Shown here: piece after piece, positions 1 through 6,189 of the stretch | Numbering within the stretch: the stretch's first letter is position 1 | Layout of the letters: every line of letters begins with the position of its first letter | Assembly: GCA_022573485.1 (NCBI GenBank) | Contig: JACZTW010000184.1 | Coordinates: 1-7,993 of the forward strand | Origin: Planctomycetota bacterium | Lineage (GTDB): Bacteria; Planctomycetota; Phycisphaerae; UBA1845; CAIVHJ01 | DNA: 7,993 nucleotides | Reading direction: 5' to 3' | Notes under the pieces: generated by a model | Databases searched by the model: none | The model's input: the letters and a program-made list of their open reading frames with translations, nothing else | Told to the model about the DNA's origin: nothing | Made by a program: the position numbers and the translations under genes

Positions 1-139
1 GTGCCGTCCAGACAGCCGATCGATAGATGGACAGGACGGCCGCATGGTCTTGCAGCTGTACCAGGCGCAGCCCGGCCTCGCCGATATCCATTCCGATCGG
101 CAGGTGCGTTCGGGGCTTATTGAACAGTGCAACACTCAT
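1..139 (-). CDS. pilM: Type IV pilus assembly protein PilM, N-terminal fragment
   Basis: The first 46 codons of a gene that continues past the left edge. Reading from an ATG at 139, the peptide begins MSVALFNKPRTHLPIGMDIG and continues with EAGLRLVQLQD. The pattern P-I-G-x-D-I-G followed by a short strand ending in LVQL is the first nucleotide-binding loop of the actin-like (FtsA/PilM) fold, at residues 14-31. In known systems PilM is a cytoplasmic ring protein that binds the N-terminus of PilN and links the PilNO inner-membrane complex to PilB and PilC. Its place directly downstream of pilB and pilC supports the call. The start has no strong Shine-Dalgarno sequence (a weak GGA lies upstream), and the 87-base gap from pilC contains a repeat array. 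Only the N-terminus is visible, so another FtsA-like ATPase cannot be fully excluded. Confidence 0.8.
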   Translation of the reverse strand, partial: MSVALFNKPRTHLPIGMDIGEAGLRLVQLQDHAAVLSIYRSAVWTA

Positions 140-153
140 GTTTCAATCCAATT

Positions 154-226
154 GCGGACTGCGGACTGAGGACTTTCCCGACCCCAGCCTCTCAGCACTC
201 CGTTCCTCAGCACTCCGTCCTCCGTC
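154..226. repeat. Heptamer repeat arrays in inverted arrangement, pilC-pilM gap
   Basis: On the plus strand 154-174 is three 7-base units (GCGGACT, GCGGACT, GAGGACT). After 16 bases, 191-226 carries related units of the opposite sense: CTCAGCACTCCGTT at 191-204 and CTCAGCACTCCGTC at 206-219 (13 of 14 identical), then a further CTCCGTC at 220-226. Read on the minus strand, the second block is GACGGAG, GACGGAG, TGCTGAG and so on, similar to the first block, so the RNA could fold into an imperfect hairpin. The array begins directly at the pilC stop codon (TAG, 229-227) and fills most of the gap before pilM. Similar 7-base short tandem repeats (STRR) are known from cyanobacteria; relationship to those is not shown. 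Possible effects are mRNA stabilisation or lowered read-through into pilM. Confidence 0.7.
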
Positions 227-1459
227 CTACCCCGCCATCGCCGCCAAATCGAACAACGGTATAAACAACGACAGCGCAATCGCGCCGACCACGAAGCCCA
301 TGCCGATCAAAATGATCGGTTCGATCAGTTTCGTCAGAGCGTCGATCATTTGGGCGTTGTCTTCATCCTGGATATCCGCGACGAAGAGCATGGCCTGATC
401 GAGGTGGCCGCTCTCTTCGCCGATCACGACCGCTTGTGCGATCGAGGGCGGGACCATGGCTGACCTTGTTACGGCGTCGCCGAGACGGTCTCCCTGCTCC
501 ACTGTCTCGGTCATCGTGGCCAGCAGGGTCTGATAGTCTTTGTTGGATGAGATTCGACCGGCCAATTGCAGCGTTTCCATCAGCCCGACGCGACTCTCCA
601 GCAGCAGACCCATGACGCGGTACATTTGTGCCAAGAGCAATCGGGCGAACAGCTTTCCGGCAAGCGGAATCCGCGTTTGCCAATCGCATAGCCTTTGCCG
701 CCCGGCGGAGGTCTTGCAGAGCAGCACCACCACAGTGCCCGCAACGACCCCCGCGCCCAGGAACCAAGGCCAGTTTCCGCGCAGAAACAGCGACACGCCG
801 AACATGAGTTTGGTAGACCAGGGCAGGGGTGAATTCAGCGAGGCGAACAACGCCTTGAAGCGCGGGACGACAAAGACCACCATCGTCATGATGATCGAAA
901 AGCTCAGGCAGATCAAAAGTGCCGGATAGGCCGCCGCTGAGATGATGCGGTTGCGAATCTCTCTCTTCCGCGACACCATGGTGGCGAGGCGGGTAAACAG
1001 GTCGGGCAAGTTGGCGCTCATTTCGCCCGCTCCGACGACGGCGATGTATGTTTCGGGAAAAGTCTGCGGGAACGCTGTCATGGCGTCTGCCAATCCGCGG
1101 CCACCTTCCATCTCACGCCGGATCTTGTCGATCACGGATCGCGGGGCGGATCGGGACGTGCTCTTCATTTGCTTGGCGATTGCGACGAGTGCCGGCACGA
1201 CCGGGCTGCCCGCCCGGAGCAGCATGGCCATCTGACGCGTGAAGAGCAGCAACTCATTGAGCGTAAGCCGGCCCGCTTTGGCGCCGGCGCCGACCTGGGT
1301 GCCGCGCCACACCCGCTTCTTACTGCTGGATTCCTGGATATCTGTGATGAACAGGCCTTCCTGGCGCAGCGATTCAATCGCCTCGGGGATGCTGGAGGAT
1401 TCGATGACATCTGCCACCATCGCACCGTTGCGATCAATGCCCTTGTACGCCAGTTTCAT
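227..1459 (-). CDS. pilC: Type IV pilus inner-membrane platform protein PilC (GspF family)
   Basis: A 410-residue polytopic membrane protein, the usual length for PilC/GspF. It forms the inner-membrane platform on which the PilB ATPase turns to add pilin subunits. An N-terminal segment (about 1-45) is followed by two repeated T2SSF domains, about 73-198 and 275-400. The first begins with FTRQMAMLLRAGSPV, and each repeat carries the family's GExS motif (GEMSANL at 145-151, GEESGHL at 347-353). Hydrophobic segments lie at about 178-198, 231-249 and 378-402. The start is well supported: ATG at 1459 has a GGAGGT sequence six bases upstream, and the ATGA overlap with the pilB stop implies translational coupling. 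It could serve a type II secretion system instead, as the families are close; the neighbouring pilM-like start favours a type IV pilus. Confidence 0.92.
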   Translation of the reverse strand: MKLAYKGIDRNGAMVADVIESSSIPEAIESLRQEGLFITDIQESSSKKRVWRGTQVGAGAKAGRLTLNELLLFTRQMAMLLRAGSPVVPALVAIAKQMKSTSRSAPRSVIDKIRREMEGGRGLADAMTAFPQTFPETYIAVVGAGEMSANLPDLFTRLATMVSRKREIRNRIISAAAYPALLICLSFSIIMTMVVFVVPRFKALFASLNSPLPWSTKLMFGVSLFLRGNWPWFLGAGVVAGTVVVLLCKTSAGRQRLCDWQTRIPLAGKLFARLLLAQMYRVMGLLLESRVGLMETLQLAGRISSNKDYQTLLATMTETVEQGDRLGDAVTRSAMVPPSIAQAVVIGEESGHLDQAMLFVADIQDEDNAQMIDALTKLIEPIILIGMGFVVGAIALSLFIPLFDLAAMAG

Positions 1460-3222
1460 GCTTCAACCTCCGGCTCTGTCAGCGTCGGCGGCGTTCGGCT
1501 TTCTTCATCTTCCGACGGCAACTGATCCGTGGAACTCACCCGCAGAATCTCCTCCAGGCTGGTTTTGCCTTCTTCCACCAGTTTCAGTCCCTCGTCGCGA
1601 AGCGAAGTGAAATCGGTTTGTGTGAGGTACTCTCGAATCTGCTGCTCCTCAGTCTGCTGGTGAATCAGGCGTTCAATCTCGGCGTCCACGAGCATGACTT
1701 CATAGACGCCGCAACGTCCCTTGAATCCCGAATTGTGACAGCGCCGACAGCCCTCGCCGTGCTGAAAGACATCGGAGGAGCGTTCGGCCCAGCCGGCACG
1801 TTCCAGGACGTCGGCCGTGGGGTAGTAGGACGTCTTGCAGTGCGGACAGATCGTGCGGGCCAGCCTTTGCGACACGGCGCCGATGAGTGCCGTCGCCAGC
1901 AAGTAAGGCTCGATGCCCATGTCCAGCAGGCGCGAGACGACTCCGGGCGTGTCATTGGTGTGGATGGTCGAGAGCACGAGGTGACCGGTCAGCGCCGCCT
2001 GAACGGCGACGCGGGCGGTATCCTCATCGCGAATCTCGCCGACCATGATGATATCGGGATCCTGCCGCAAGATGGATCGCAGCGCCCGGGCGAAGGTCAT
2101 TCCCACTTGAGCATTCACTTGTATTTGGTTGATGCCTTCGAGCTGATACTCGACAGGGTCTTCGACTGTGACGATGTTGACTGAATCGTCGCGCAGCAAA
2201 TCCAATGCCGAGTACAGGGTCGTGGTCTTGCCGCTGCCGGTTGGACCGGAGACCAGCACCAGCCCGTGCGGCCGGCGAAGCATCTCTTGAAACCTCATGA
2301 GCGACTTGCCACGCAGCCCCAGGTCTGCCAGTTCAAACGATATATTTGCTTTGTCGAGCACGCGGATGACGACTTTCTCGCCCAGGATGGTGGGCATGGT
2401 CGACACGCGCAGGTCAATCTCGCGGCCGTCGGCCACGATATGCACGCGCCCTTCCTGGGGGAGACGTTTCTCGGAGATATCCATCTGCCCGATGACCTTG
2501 ATGCGCGACACGATGGCGGCGTGCATGCCTGCCGGCGGCGACATCAGGCCCCGCAACTTGCCGTCCAGGCGGTAGCGGATCGACGTGCAGCGCCGATTGG
2601 GTTCGATGTGAATGTCGCTGGCGCCGTCGCGCATGGCCGTCAGGATGATCAGACTCACGAGATTCACGATGGGGCTGCCGTCGACCATCTTGTCCAGGTC
2701 GGTCAACGGTCCTTCGTCGACGGCTTCGATCTCGGACACCCGAACGTCGCTTTCCTCGATGGAAGCCAGGAACGCATCGACTTTCACTTCCGCGGCCAGG
2801 TACTTGACCTGGTATTCTCCGATGTTGGCTTCCAGCGCCAGGACCGGTCTGATCTGACAACCTGTGAGATATTGAAGCCGATCGATGGAGGGCAGCGACT
2901 GCGGCTCGGCCATGGCGACCGTCAGGGTGTCGCCGACCTTGAACATCGGGAGCGCTTTGAGCCGTTGGGCCTCTTCCTTATCCAGCATTTTGGCGACTTT
3001 GGGATCAATCAGGCCGTGGCGCAGCACGCAGCCCTTGACGCCCAGACGGCTGGCCAGCGTATCGACCAGCATGGCGGCGGGCAGGAGACCCATCTCCACC
3101 AGAGATTGGCCCAGACGCTCGCCGCTGGTGGCCTGGTTGGCCAGCGCCTCCTCAAGCTGGTCTTGCGTAATCGCGCCTTGAGCGACCAGTTGCTCGCCAA
3201 GTTTCTTGGATTGGCCAATCAT
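1456..3222 (-). CDS. pilB: Type IV pilus extension ATPase PilB (GspE/PilB family)
   Basis: A 588-residue cytoplasmic hexameric ATPase that powers pilin assembly. The N-terminal part (about 1-140) is the GspE/MshEN-type domain, starting KLGEQLVAQGAITQDQLEEA; in some homologues this domain binds cyclic di-GMP, which is not shown here. The motor core contains Walker A GPTGSGKT (326-333), the Asp box VTVEDPVEY (351-359), the Walker B region RQDPDIIMVGEIRD (386-399) and the His box TGHLVLSTIHTND (412-424). Four cysteines in two pairs (C459/C462 and C492/C495) form the usual zinc-binding loop; this loop and the full N-terminus favour PilB/GspE over the retraction ATPase PilT. The last 25 or so residues are acidic and probably disordered. 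The start follows the STAS gene stop by three bases with only a distant GGAG, so coupled translation is likely. The stop overlaps pilC by four bases. Confidence 0.94.
   Translation of the reverse strand: MIGQSKKLGEQLVAQGAITQDQLEEALANQATSGERLGQSLVEMGLLPAAMLVDTLASRLGVKGCVLRHGLIDPKVAKMLDKEEAQRLKALPMFKVGDTLTVAMAEPQSLPSIDRLQYLTGCQIRPVLALEANIGEYQVKYLAAEVKVDAFLASIEESDVRVSEIEAVDEGPLTDLDKMVDGSPIVNLVSLIILTAMRDGASDIHIEPNRRCTSIRYRLDGKLRGLMSPPAGMHAAIVSRIKVIGQMDISEKRLPQEGRVHIVADGREIDLRVSTMPTILGEKVVIRVLDKANISFELADLGLRGKSLMRFQEMLRRPHGLVLVSGPTGSGKTTTLYSALDLLRDDSVNIVTVEDPVEYQLEGINQIQVNAQVGMTFARALRSILRQDPDIIMVGEIRDEDTARVAVQAALTGHLVLSTIHTNDTPGVVSRLLDMGIEPYLLATALIGAVSQRLARTICPHCKTSYYPTADVLERAGWAERSSDVFQHGEGCRRCHNSGFKGRCGVYEVMLVDAEIERLIHQQTEEQQIREYLTQTDFTSLRDEGLKLVEEGKTSLEEILRVSSTDQLPSEDEESRTPPTLTEPEVEA
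1466..1471 (-). promoter_or_regulatory. Strong ribosome binding site of pilC
   Basis: On the minus strand this reads GGAGGT, six bases before the pilC ATG, and lies inside the last codons of pilB. It fixes the pilC start and is the best Shine-Dalgarno match among the genes of this operon. Confidence 0.8.
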
Positions 3223-3225
3223 CGT

Positions 3226-3561
3226 TTACAGGAAACTCCGCACGGCGTCTTCGACGTCGTCGAAGACTTCGAATTCGCCCGTCAGTTCGGTCAAGTCAAA
3301 GATTTCCCGGCACGTCGGCGTGAGCTTGGCGAGCTTCAGAGGCAGGCTGTTATTGCGCAGCTCCCGGGCAGCGCCCAGCAAGACTTCCAGTGCGTGGCTG
3401 TCGAGGTAGGACACTTCGTCCATGTTCAGCACCACATGCGGATTCGCGGATTCGAGATGCGCCTGCAGCACTTCCACGAATTCGGCGCCGTCTTCGTCCG
3501 TCAGCGGTCCGAGCGGCGTGACCACGTTTACGGTTCCTACTTTCTCTTGTCTCACGTTCAT
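3226..3561 (-). CDS. STAS-domain protein (anti-sigma factor antagonist-like)
   Basis: A 111-residue single STAS domain. The start MNVRQEKVGTVNVVTPLGPL is the first strand pair, HVVLNMDEVSYLDSHALEVL (42-61) is the central strand, switch loop and helix, and LKLAKLTPTCREIFDLTEL (75-93) matches the late strand and helix of SpoIIAA/RsbV-like proteins. D54-S55 aligns by eye with the Asp-Ser pair whose serine is phosphorylated in SpoIIAA/RsbV; the next position is His56 where those have Ser. Such proteins usually bind a GHKL kinase or another partner according to phosphorylation state, but no RsbW-type kinase or PP2C phosphatase is encoded here. Its position between a receiver gene and pilB suggests an adaptor for pilus control (inference). 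Its ATG overlaps the receiver stop as ATGA, and the nearest GGAG (3573-3576, 11 bases away) comes from the repeat array. Confidence 0.82.
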   Translation of the reverse strand: MNVRQEKVGTVNVVTPLGPLTDEDGAEFVEVLQAHLESANPHVVLNMDEVSYLDSHALEVLLGAARELRNNSLPLKLAKLTPTCREIFDLTELTGEFEVFDDVEDAVRSFL

Positions 3562-4025
3562 CGTGCTTCGGGCTCCGGGCTCTGGGCTTCGGGCTTCGGG
3601 CTCCGGGCTTCAGCGCATGCGGTTTGCCGTCCTGCTGAAGCCTGAAGCCCGGAGCCTGAAGCCCGAACCGCCAGGAGGTCTTCGACGGCCTGCGCCAGTT
3701 TGAGCGGCGAGAAGGGTTTCGGCATAAACTGGATGTCGTAGTTCCTCATTCGTGAATCCACTTCATTGCGCCTGTAAGTCGCGCTGATCATGATCACCGG
3801 GCGCGTGGATTTCTTCTCGACGCGCCACCAGGTCACCAGATCGGTGCCGCTCAGGCGGGGCATCTCAACATCCGAAACCAGCAGATCCACATCCTGAGTC
3901 TGCAACAACTCCATCGCTGCCTGCCCATCGGCGGCTTCGATGACGGTGTGCCCTTCGCGCGCCAGCCACATCACGCACACGCGGCGAATGCTGGCATCAT
4001 CTTCGGCGATCAGAATCGTGGCCAT
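3558..4025 (-). CDS. Single-domain response regulator (CheY-like) with repeat-encoded tail
   Basis: A 155-residue protein made of one receiver domain (about 1-119) and no DNA-binding or enzymatic output domain. The acidic pocket is E8/D9/D10, the phosphoacceptor is D52 (SDVEMP), the switch serine is S81 (MISAT) and the conserved lysine is K103 (MPKPF), so all active-site residues are present. The likely phosphodonor is the histidine kinase just upstream, whose stop lies three bases before this start. A GAGGAAG seven bases before the ATG supports the start. Residues from about 119 onward are encoded by the 7-base repeat array and read as low-complexity Ser/Pro/Glu/Ala-rich sequence; the end repeats with a seven-residue period (SPKPEAQ, SPEPEAR). 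Single-domain receivers such as PilG/PilH control twitching pili elsewhere by protein contact; that role here is inferred. Confidence 0.88.
   Translation of the reverse strand: MATILIAEDDASIRRVCVMWLAREGHTVIEAADGQAAMELLQTQDVDLLVSDVEMPRLSGTDLVTWWRVEKKSTRPVIMISATYRRNEVDSRMRNYDIQFMPKPFSPLKLAQAVEDLLAVRASGSGLQASAGRQTACAEARSPKPEAQSPEPEAR
3565..3669. repeat. Heptamer repeat array forming a long inverted repeat
   Basis: On the plus strand 3565-3613 is seven contiguous 7-base units: GCTTCGG, GCTCCGG, GCTCTGG, GCTTCGG, GCTTCGG, GCTCCGG, GCTTCAG. After a 21-base spacer, 3635-3669 has five units of the opposite sense: CTGAAGC, CTGAAGC, CCGGAGC, CTGAAGC and a degenerate CCGAACC. The innermost units pair perfectly (3607-3613 with 3635-3641), and the outer units pair with some mismatches and G-U pairs. 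The whole element lies in frame within the 3' end of the response-regulator gene and ends four bases before the STAS start codon (3559-3561). The unit size equals that of the array at 154-226, though the unit sequence differs. Confidence 0.85.
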
Positions 4026-4028
4026 CGC

Positions 4029-5936
4029 TCAACTTCCTCGCTTGACCGGGTCATACCCGCTGGCGGGCGCAGCAGCCTTGAGGGGTAACTCCACGGTGAA
4101 CGTGGAACCCTCTCCCGGCTTGCTGCTCACTTGAATATCGCCCCCGTGGGCCTGAACGATCTCCAGCGCCGTGGTCAGGCCGATGCCCGATCCGGTCCGG
4201 CTCTTGACTTCATCGCTGTCCACGCGATACATGCGCTCGAAAATCTTCGAGCGGTGTTCCTCCGCGATGCCAATCCCGGTATCGGCCACCTTAATGCGGA
4301 CGCCGTCCTCGTGCGCCTCACAGGCGACCGAGATTCTTCCGCCGGAATTCGTGTACTTCAACGCGTTGCCCAGCAGGTTGTTGATCACGACCGCCAGCTT
4401 GTCACGGTCGGCATGGAGCAGCGGGAGCTTCGAGGGCAGCTCAGCCACGAGCTCGATCTCCATGTTCTCCGCCGTCGCCTTCAAGTCGCGCACGGCTTCA
4501 TGAAGCAGTGCCAGCAAATCCACGTCGTCCGCGCGAATATTCATCGTTCCAATATCGAGTTGTGAACGGCTGAGCATTTCTTCCACCAGCCGGCCCAGGC
4601 GGCGGGTCTCCTTGTTGATGACGTTGAAACACTCCGCCTGTACCTTGGGATCGTCGAATTCCGTACACGTTTCAGTGTAGGCCCGGATGTTGGTCAGCGG
4701 CGTGCGCAGTTCGTGCGACACCTGGGCCACGAACGCTTCCCGGGCCGCTTCCGCTTTGACCCGCTGGCTCACGTCCGTGATGAGGACAACCGCGCCGCGC
4801 TCCCGGTGTACGACCGGCATGACCCGCACGTGGAAAGCGCTGTCTTCATCTCCGCGCACCGTGGCTGAATGGGTCTCGAAGTGTTCGCCTCGTCTGGCCG
4901 ATTTGATGGCCTCGACGATTTTCTGACCCAGATCCGACACACTAATGTCCCACAGCACGCGCGTGGCCGAGCCCTTTCGCTCACGTGCGGGTTCAAATTC
5001 AATTCCCAGCAGCCTGCAGGCCATTTTGTTTGCGTAGCGCAGGCGGTGTCCTTCACTGAGATACATCATTCCTTCGGGCACGAGGTTGACACCCTCGAGG
5101 ACGGACGAGGTTGCGTTTCGTTCCAGGGCGGCGCTCAGTTCGCGAGTGGCGCTGACTTGGGCGGCTTCTTCGTGTGTGTCCTCAAACAGGCGGACCAGTT
5201 CGTTCCATGCCTGGGCGACGGCATTGCTCTCGTTGGCCAGGCGGAGCGAAGACAGCTCCTGGAGCAGCCGATCCTTGTGCAGAACCAGATTTGATCCAAT
5301 GCTGACCAGCGGTTGGAGATGTCGGCGCAACGCGCGGCACACGAGCAAGAGCAGAACGAGCGAACCGCCGAAGATCAGCAGCACCAGCCCGTCAAACGTG
5401 GGCCGCGGCGGCAGTATAGAATCGAGTCGCACGACGCCTTCCAGCATGAGCCGCTCACCGGCGCCGGCATCCGCGATCGGCGTGCGCATCGTCACGCGTT
5501 CGAGCAGTGCTTGGTCTCGGTCCTCCCATTCGGTGACCAGTTCCGACGGCCAGTTTCTCTTCAGTTGGCCGGCCTGCCAGTGACGCGTCCCAACTTCGTC
5601 CAGCCTCAGCGACGCGACGATGTCGCCGTCGGCGTTGATCACGCGCAGGCTGTCCCACATGCCGGACGCGCTCCGCCCTGCGGCGGACTGCAGAAGGTGT
5701 TCCAGCTTCTCGCCATCCTGCGTACCGACGATCGCGATGGAATCCGCACACCGATTGACGGATTCGCCGATGATCCCGACCACGGATGTCTTGATGTGGG
5801 AGTCGCGTTTGTGGCTGAAGGCATAGGCCATGGCGCCGGCCGACCCTACATAGATGGCCAGAATCACCATGGTCAGGCTCGTGGGGATCTGCTCCCAGGC
5901 TCGTGCTTTGAATCGTTGTATCAGCGACCAGGACAT
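4029..5936 (-). CDS. Membrane-bound sensor histidine kinase with PAS domain
   Basis: A 635-residue kinase if read from ATG at 5936. Order: short basic N-terminus; transmembrane helix about 20-40; extracytoplasmic region about 41-181 with no recognised family; second helix about 182-203; a HAMP-like or coiled linker; a PAS domain about 270-392; then the HisKA helix with VSHELRTPLTNIRAYTE (phosphorylated His408). The HATPase domain has the N box VVINNLLGNALKYT, G1 DTGIG (552-556) and G2 GSGIGL (582-587), so it should be active. It probably phosphorylates the adjacent receiver protein. The frame stays open to a TTG at 5999 (656 residues) and has another ATG at 5945; 5936 is preferred because a GAGG lies nine bases upstream, while the TTG has no ribosome binding site and the 5945 ATG directly abuts the same GAGG. 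First gene of the putative operon. Confidence 0.9.
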   Translation of the reverse strand: MSWSLIQRFKARAWEQIPTSLTMVILAIYVGSAGAMAYAFSHKRDSHIKTSVVGIIGESVNRCADSIAIVGTQDGEKLEHLLQSAAGRSASGMWDSLRVINADGDIVASLRLDEVGTRHWQAGQLKRNWPSELVTEWEDRDQALLERVTMRTPIADAGAGERLMLEGVVRLDSILPPRPTFDGLVLLIFGGSLVLLLLVCRALRRHLQPLVSIGSNLVLHKDRLLQELSSLRLANESNAVAQAWNELVRLFEDTHEEAAQVSATRELSAALERNATSSVLEGVNLVPEGMMYLSEGHRLRYANKMACRLLGIEFEPARERKGSATRVLWDISVSDLGQKIVEAIKSARRGEHFETHSATVRGDEDSAFHVRVMPVVHRERGAVVLITDVSQRVKAEAAREAFVAQVSHELRTPLTNIRAYTETCTEFDDPKVQAECFNVINKETRRLGRLVEEMLSRSQLDIGTMNIRADDVDLLALLHEAVRDLKATAENMEIELVAELPSKLPLLHADRDKLAVVINNLLGNALKYTNSGGRISVACEAHEDGVRIKVADTGIGIAEEHRSKIFERMYRVDSDEVKSRTGSGIGLTTALEIVQAHGGDIQVSSKPGEGSTFTVELPLKAAAPASGYDPVKRGS

Positions 5937-5945
5937 AGGGACCAT

Positions 5946-5949
5946 CCTC
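5946..5949 (-). promoter_or_regulatory. Ribosome binding site deciding the histidine kinase start
   Basis: GAGG on the minus strand, nine bases before the ATG at 5936. It is the only good Shine-Dalgarno candidate near the three possible starts (5999 TTG, 5945 ATG, 5936 ATG). The short motif could occur by chance. Confidence 0.5.
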
Positions 5950-6100
5950 AGTGCGCAAGGAAGTTGCGGTGAATCGTTATCAACGTATCGATCTCCCAAT
6001 GACTTAGCTTAACTTTGCGGCGCAACCGGCTTGCGTGCTGCCAGCGGGCGCGCCTTGATTCGGCATTCGGTAGGGCACTCTTATCGGGCGAGCAGGGAGT

Positions 6101-6127
6101 GGGGCGTTTCGCCCCGCCGCGGCGGGG
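6101..6127. repeat. Overlapping GC-rich palindromes, possible hairpin or terminator
   Basis: GGGGCG-TTT-CGCCCC (6101-6115) is a perfect six-base-pair stem with a three-base loop. It overlaps CCCCGCCG/CGGCGGGG (6112-6127), a perfect 16-base palindrome, so the two structures would compete. The site lies 63 bases past the stop of the UDP-glucuronate decarboxylase gene and could end that transcript. No T-run follows on the minus strand, so it is not a standard Rho-independent terminator. The 253-base gap around it (5937-6189) contains no gene, and no clear sigma-70 promoter could be identified in it. Confidence 0.5.
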
Positions 6128-6131
6128 GGCC

Positions 6132-6169
6132 GACGCCGTCGCGACGTATTGACGCCGTCGCGACGGATT
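6132..6169. repeat. Two tandem 19-base units, each with a 10-base palindrome
   Basis: GACGCCGTCGCGACGTATT (6132-6150) is followed directly by GACGCCGTCGCGACGGATT (6151-6169), differing at one base of 19. Each unit contains the perfect palindrome CGTCGCGACG, and in the second unit it extends to 12 bases. The pair lies 20 bases beyond the stop of the decarboxylase gene and upstream of the kinase operon. It may be a pair of operator sites spaced by about two helical turns, or part of a dispersed repetitive extragenic element; the sequence alone does not decide. Confidence 0.7.
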
Positions 6170-6189
6170 GAAGCCTGATCGCTAAATCG

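Noticed and set aside
1618..2184. Plus-strand open frame of 188 codons inside the pilB region
   Set aside because: It is the antisense shadow of the PilB motor core; no ribosome binding site or family pattern was seen.
2266..3645. Long plus-strand open frame of 459 codons opposite pilB and the STAS gene
   Set aside because: It lies antisense to two clear conserved genes, its product is rich in His, Gln and Arg with no recognisable domain, and such frames are common opposite high-GC coding sequence.
3565..3669. CRISPR array as an explanation of the repeats
   Set aside because: Units are 7 bases and contiguous with no spacers, and the two arms are inverted, which does not fit CRISPR.
5313..5972. 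Plus-strand open frame of 219 codons opposite the histidine kinase
   Set aside because: It is antisense to the kinase sensor region, with low-complexity composition and no domain.
5937..5999. TTG start at 5999 for the histidine kinase
   Set aside because: The frame is open, but no Shine-Dalgarno lies before the TTG, whereas ATG 5936 has GAGG at a suitable distance and gives a normal short basic N-terminus before the first membrane helix. The longer form cannot be ruled out.
6015..6025. TTGCG-G-CGCAA inverted repeat upstream of the kinase
   Set aside because: Five-base arms in GC-rich DNA arise readily by chance, and no promoter could be placed relative to it.
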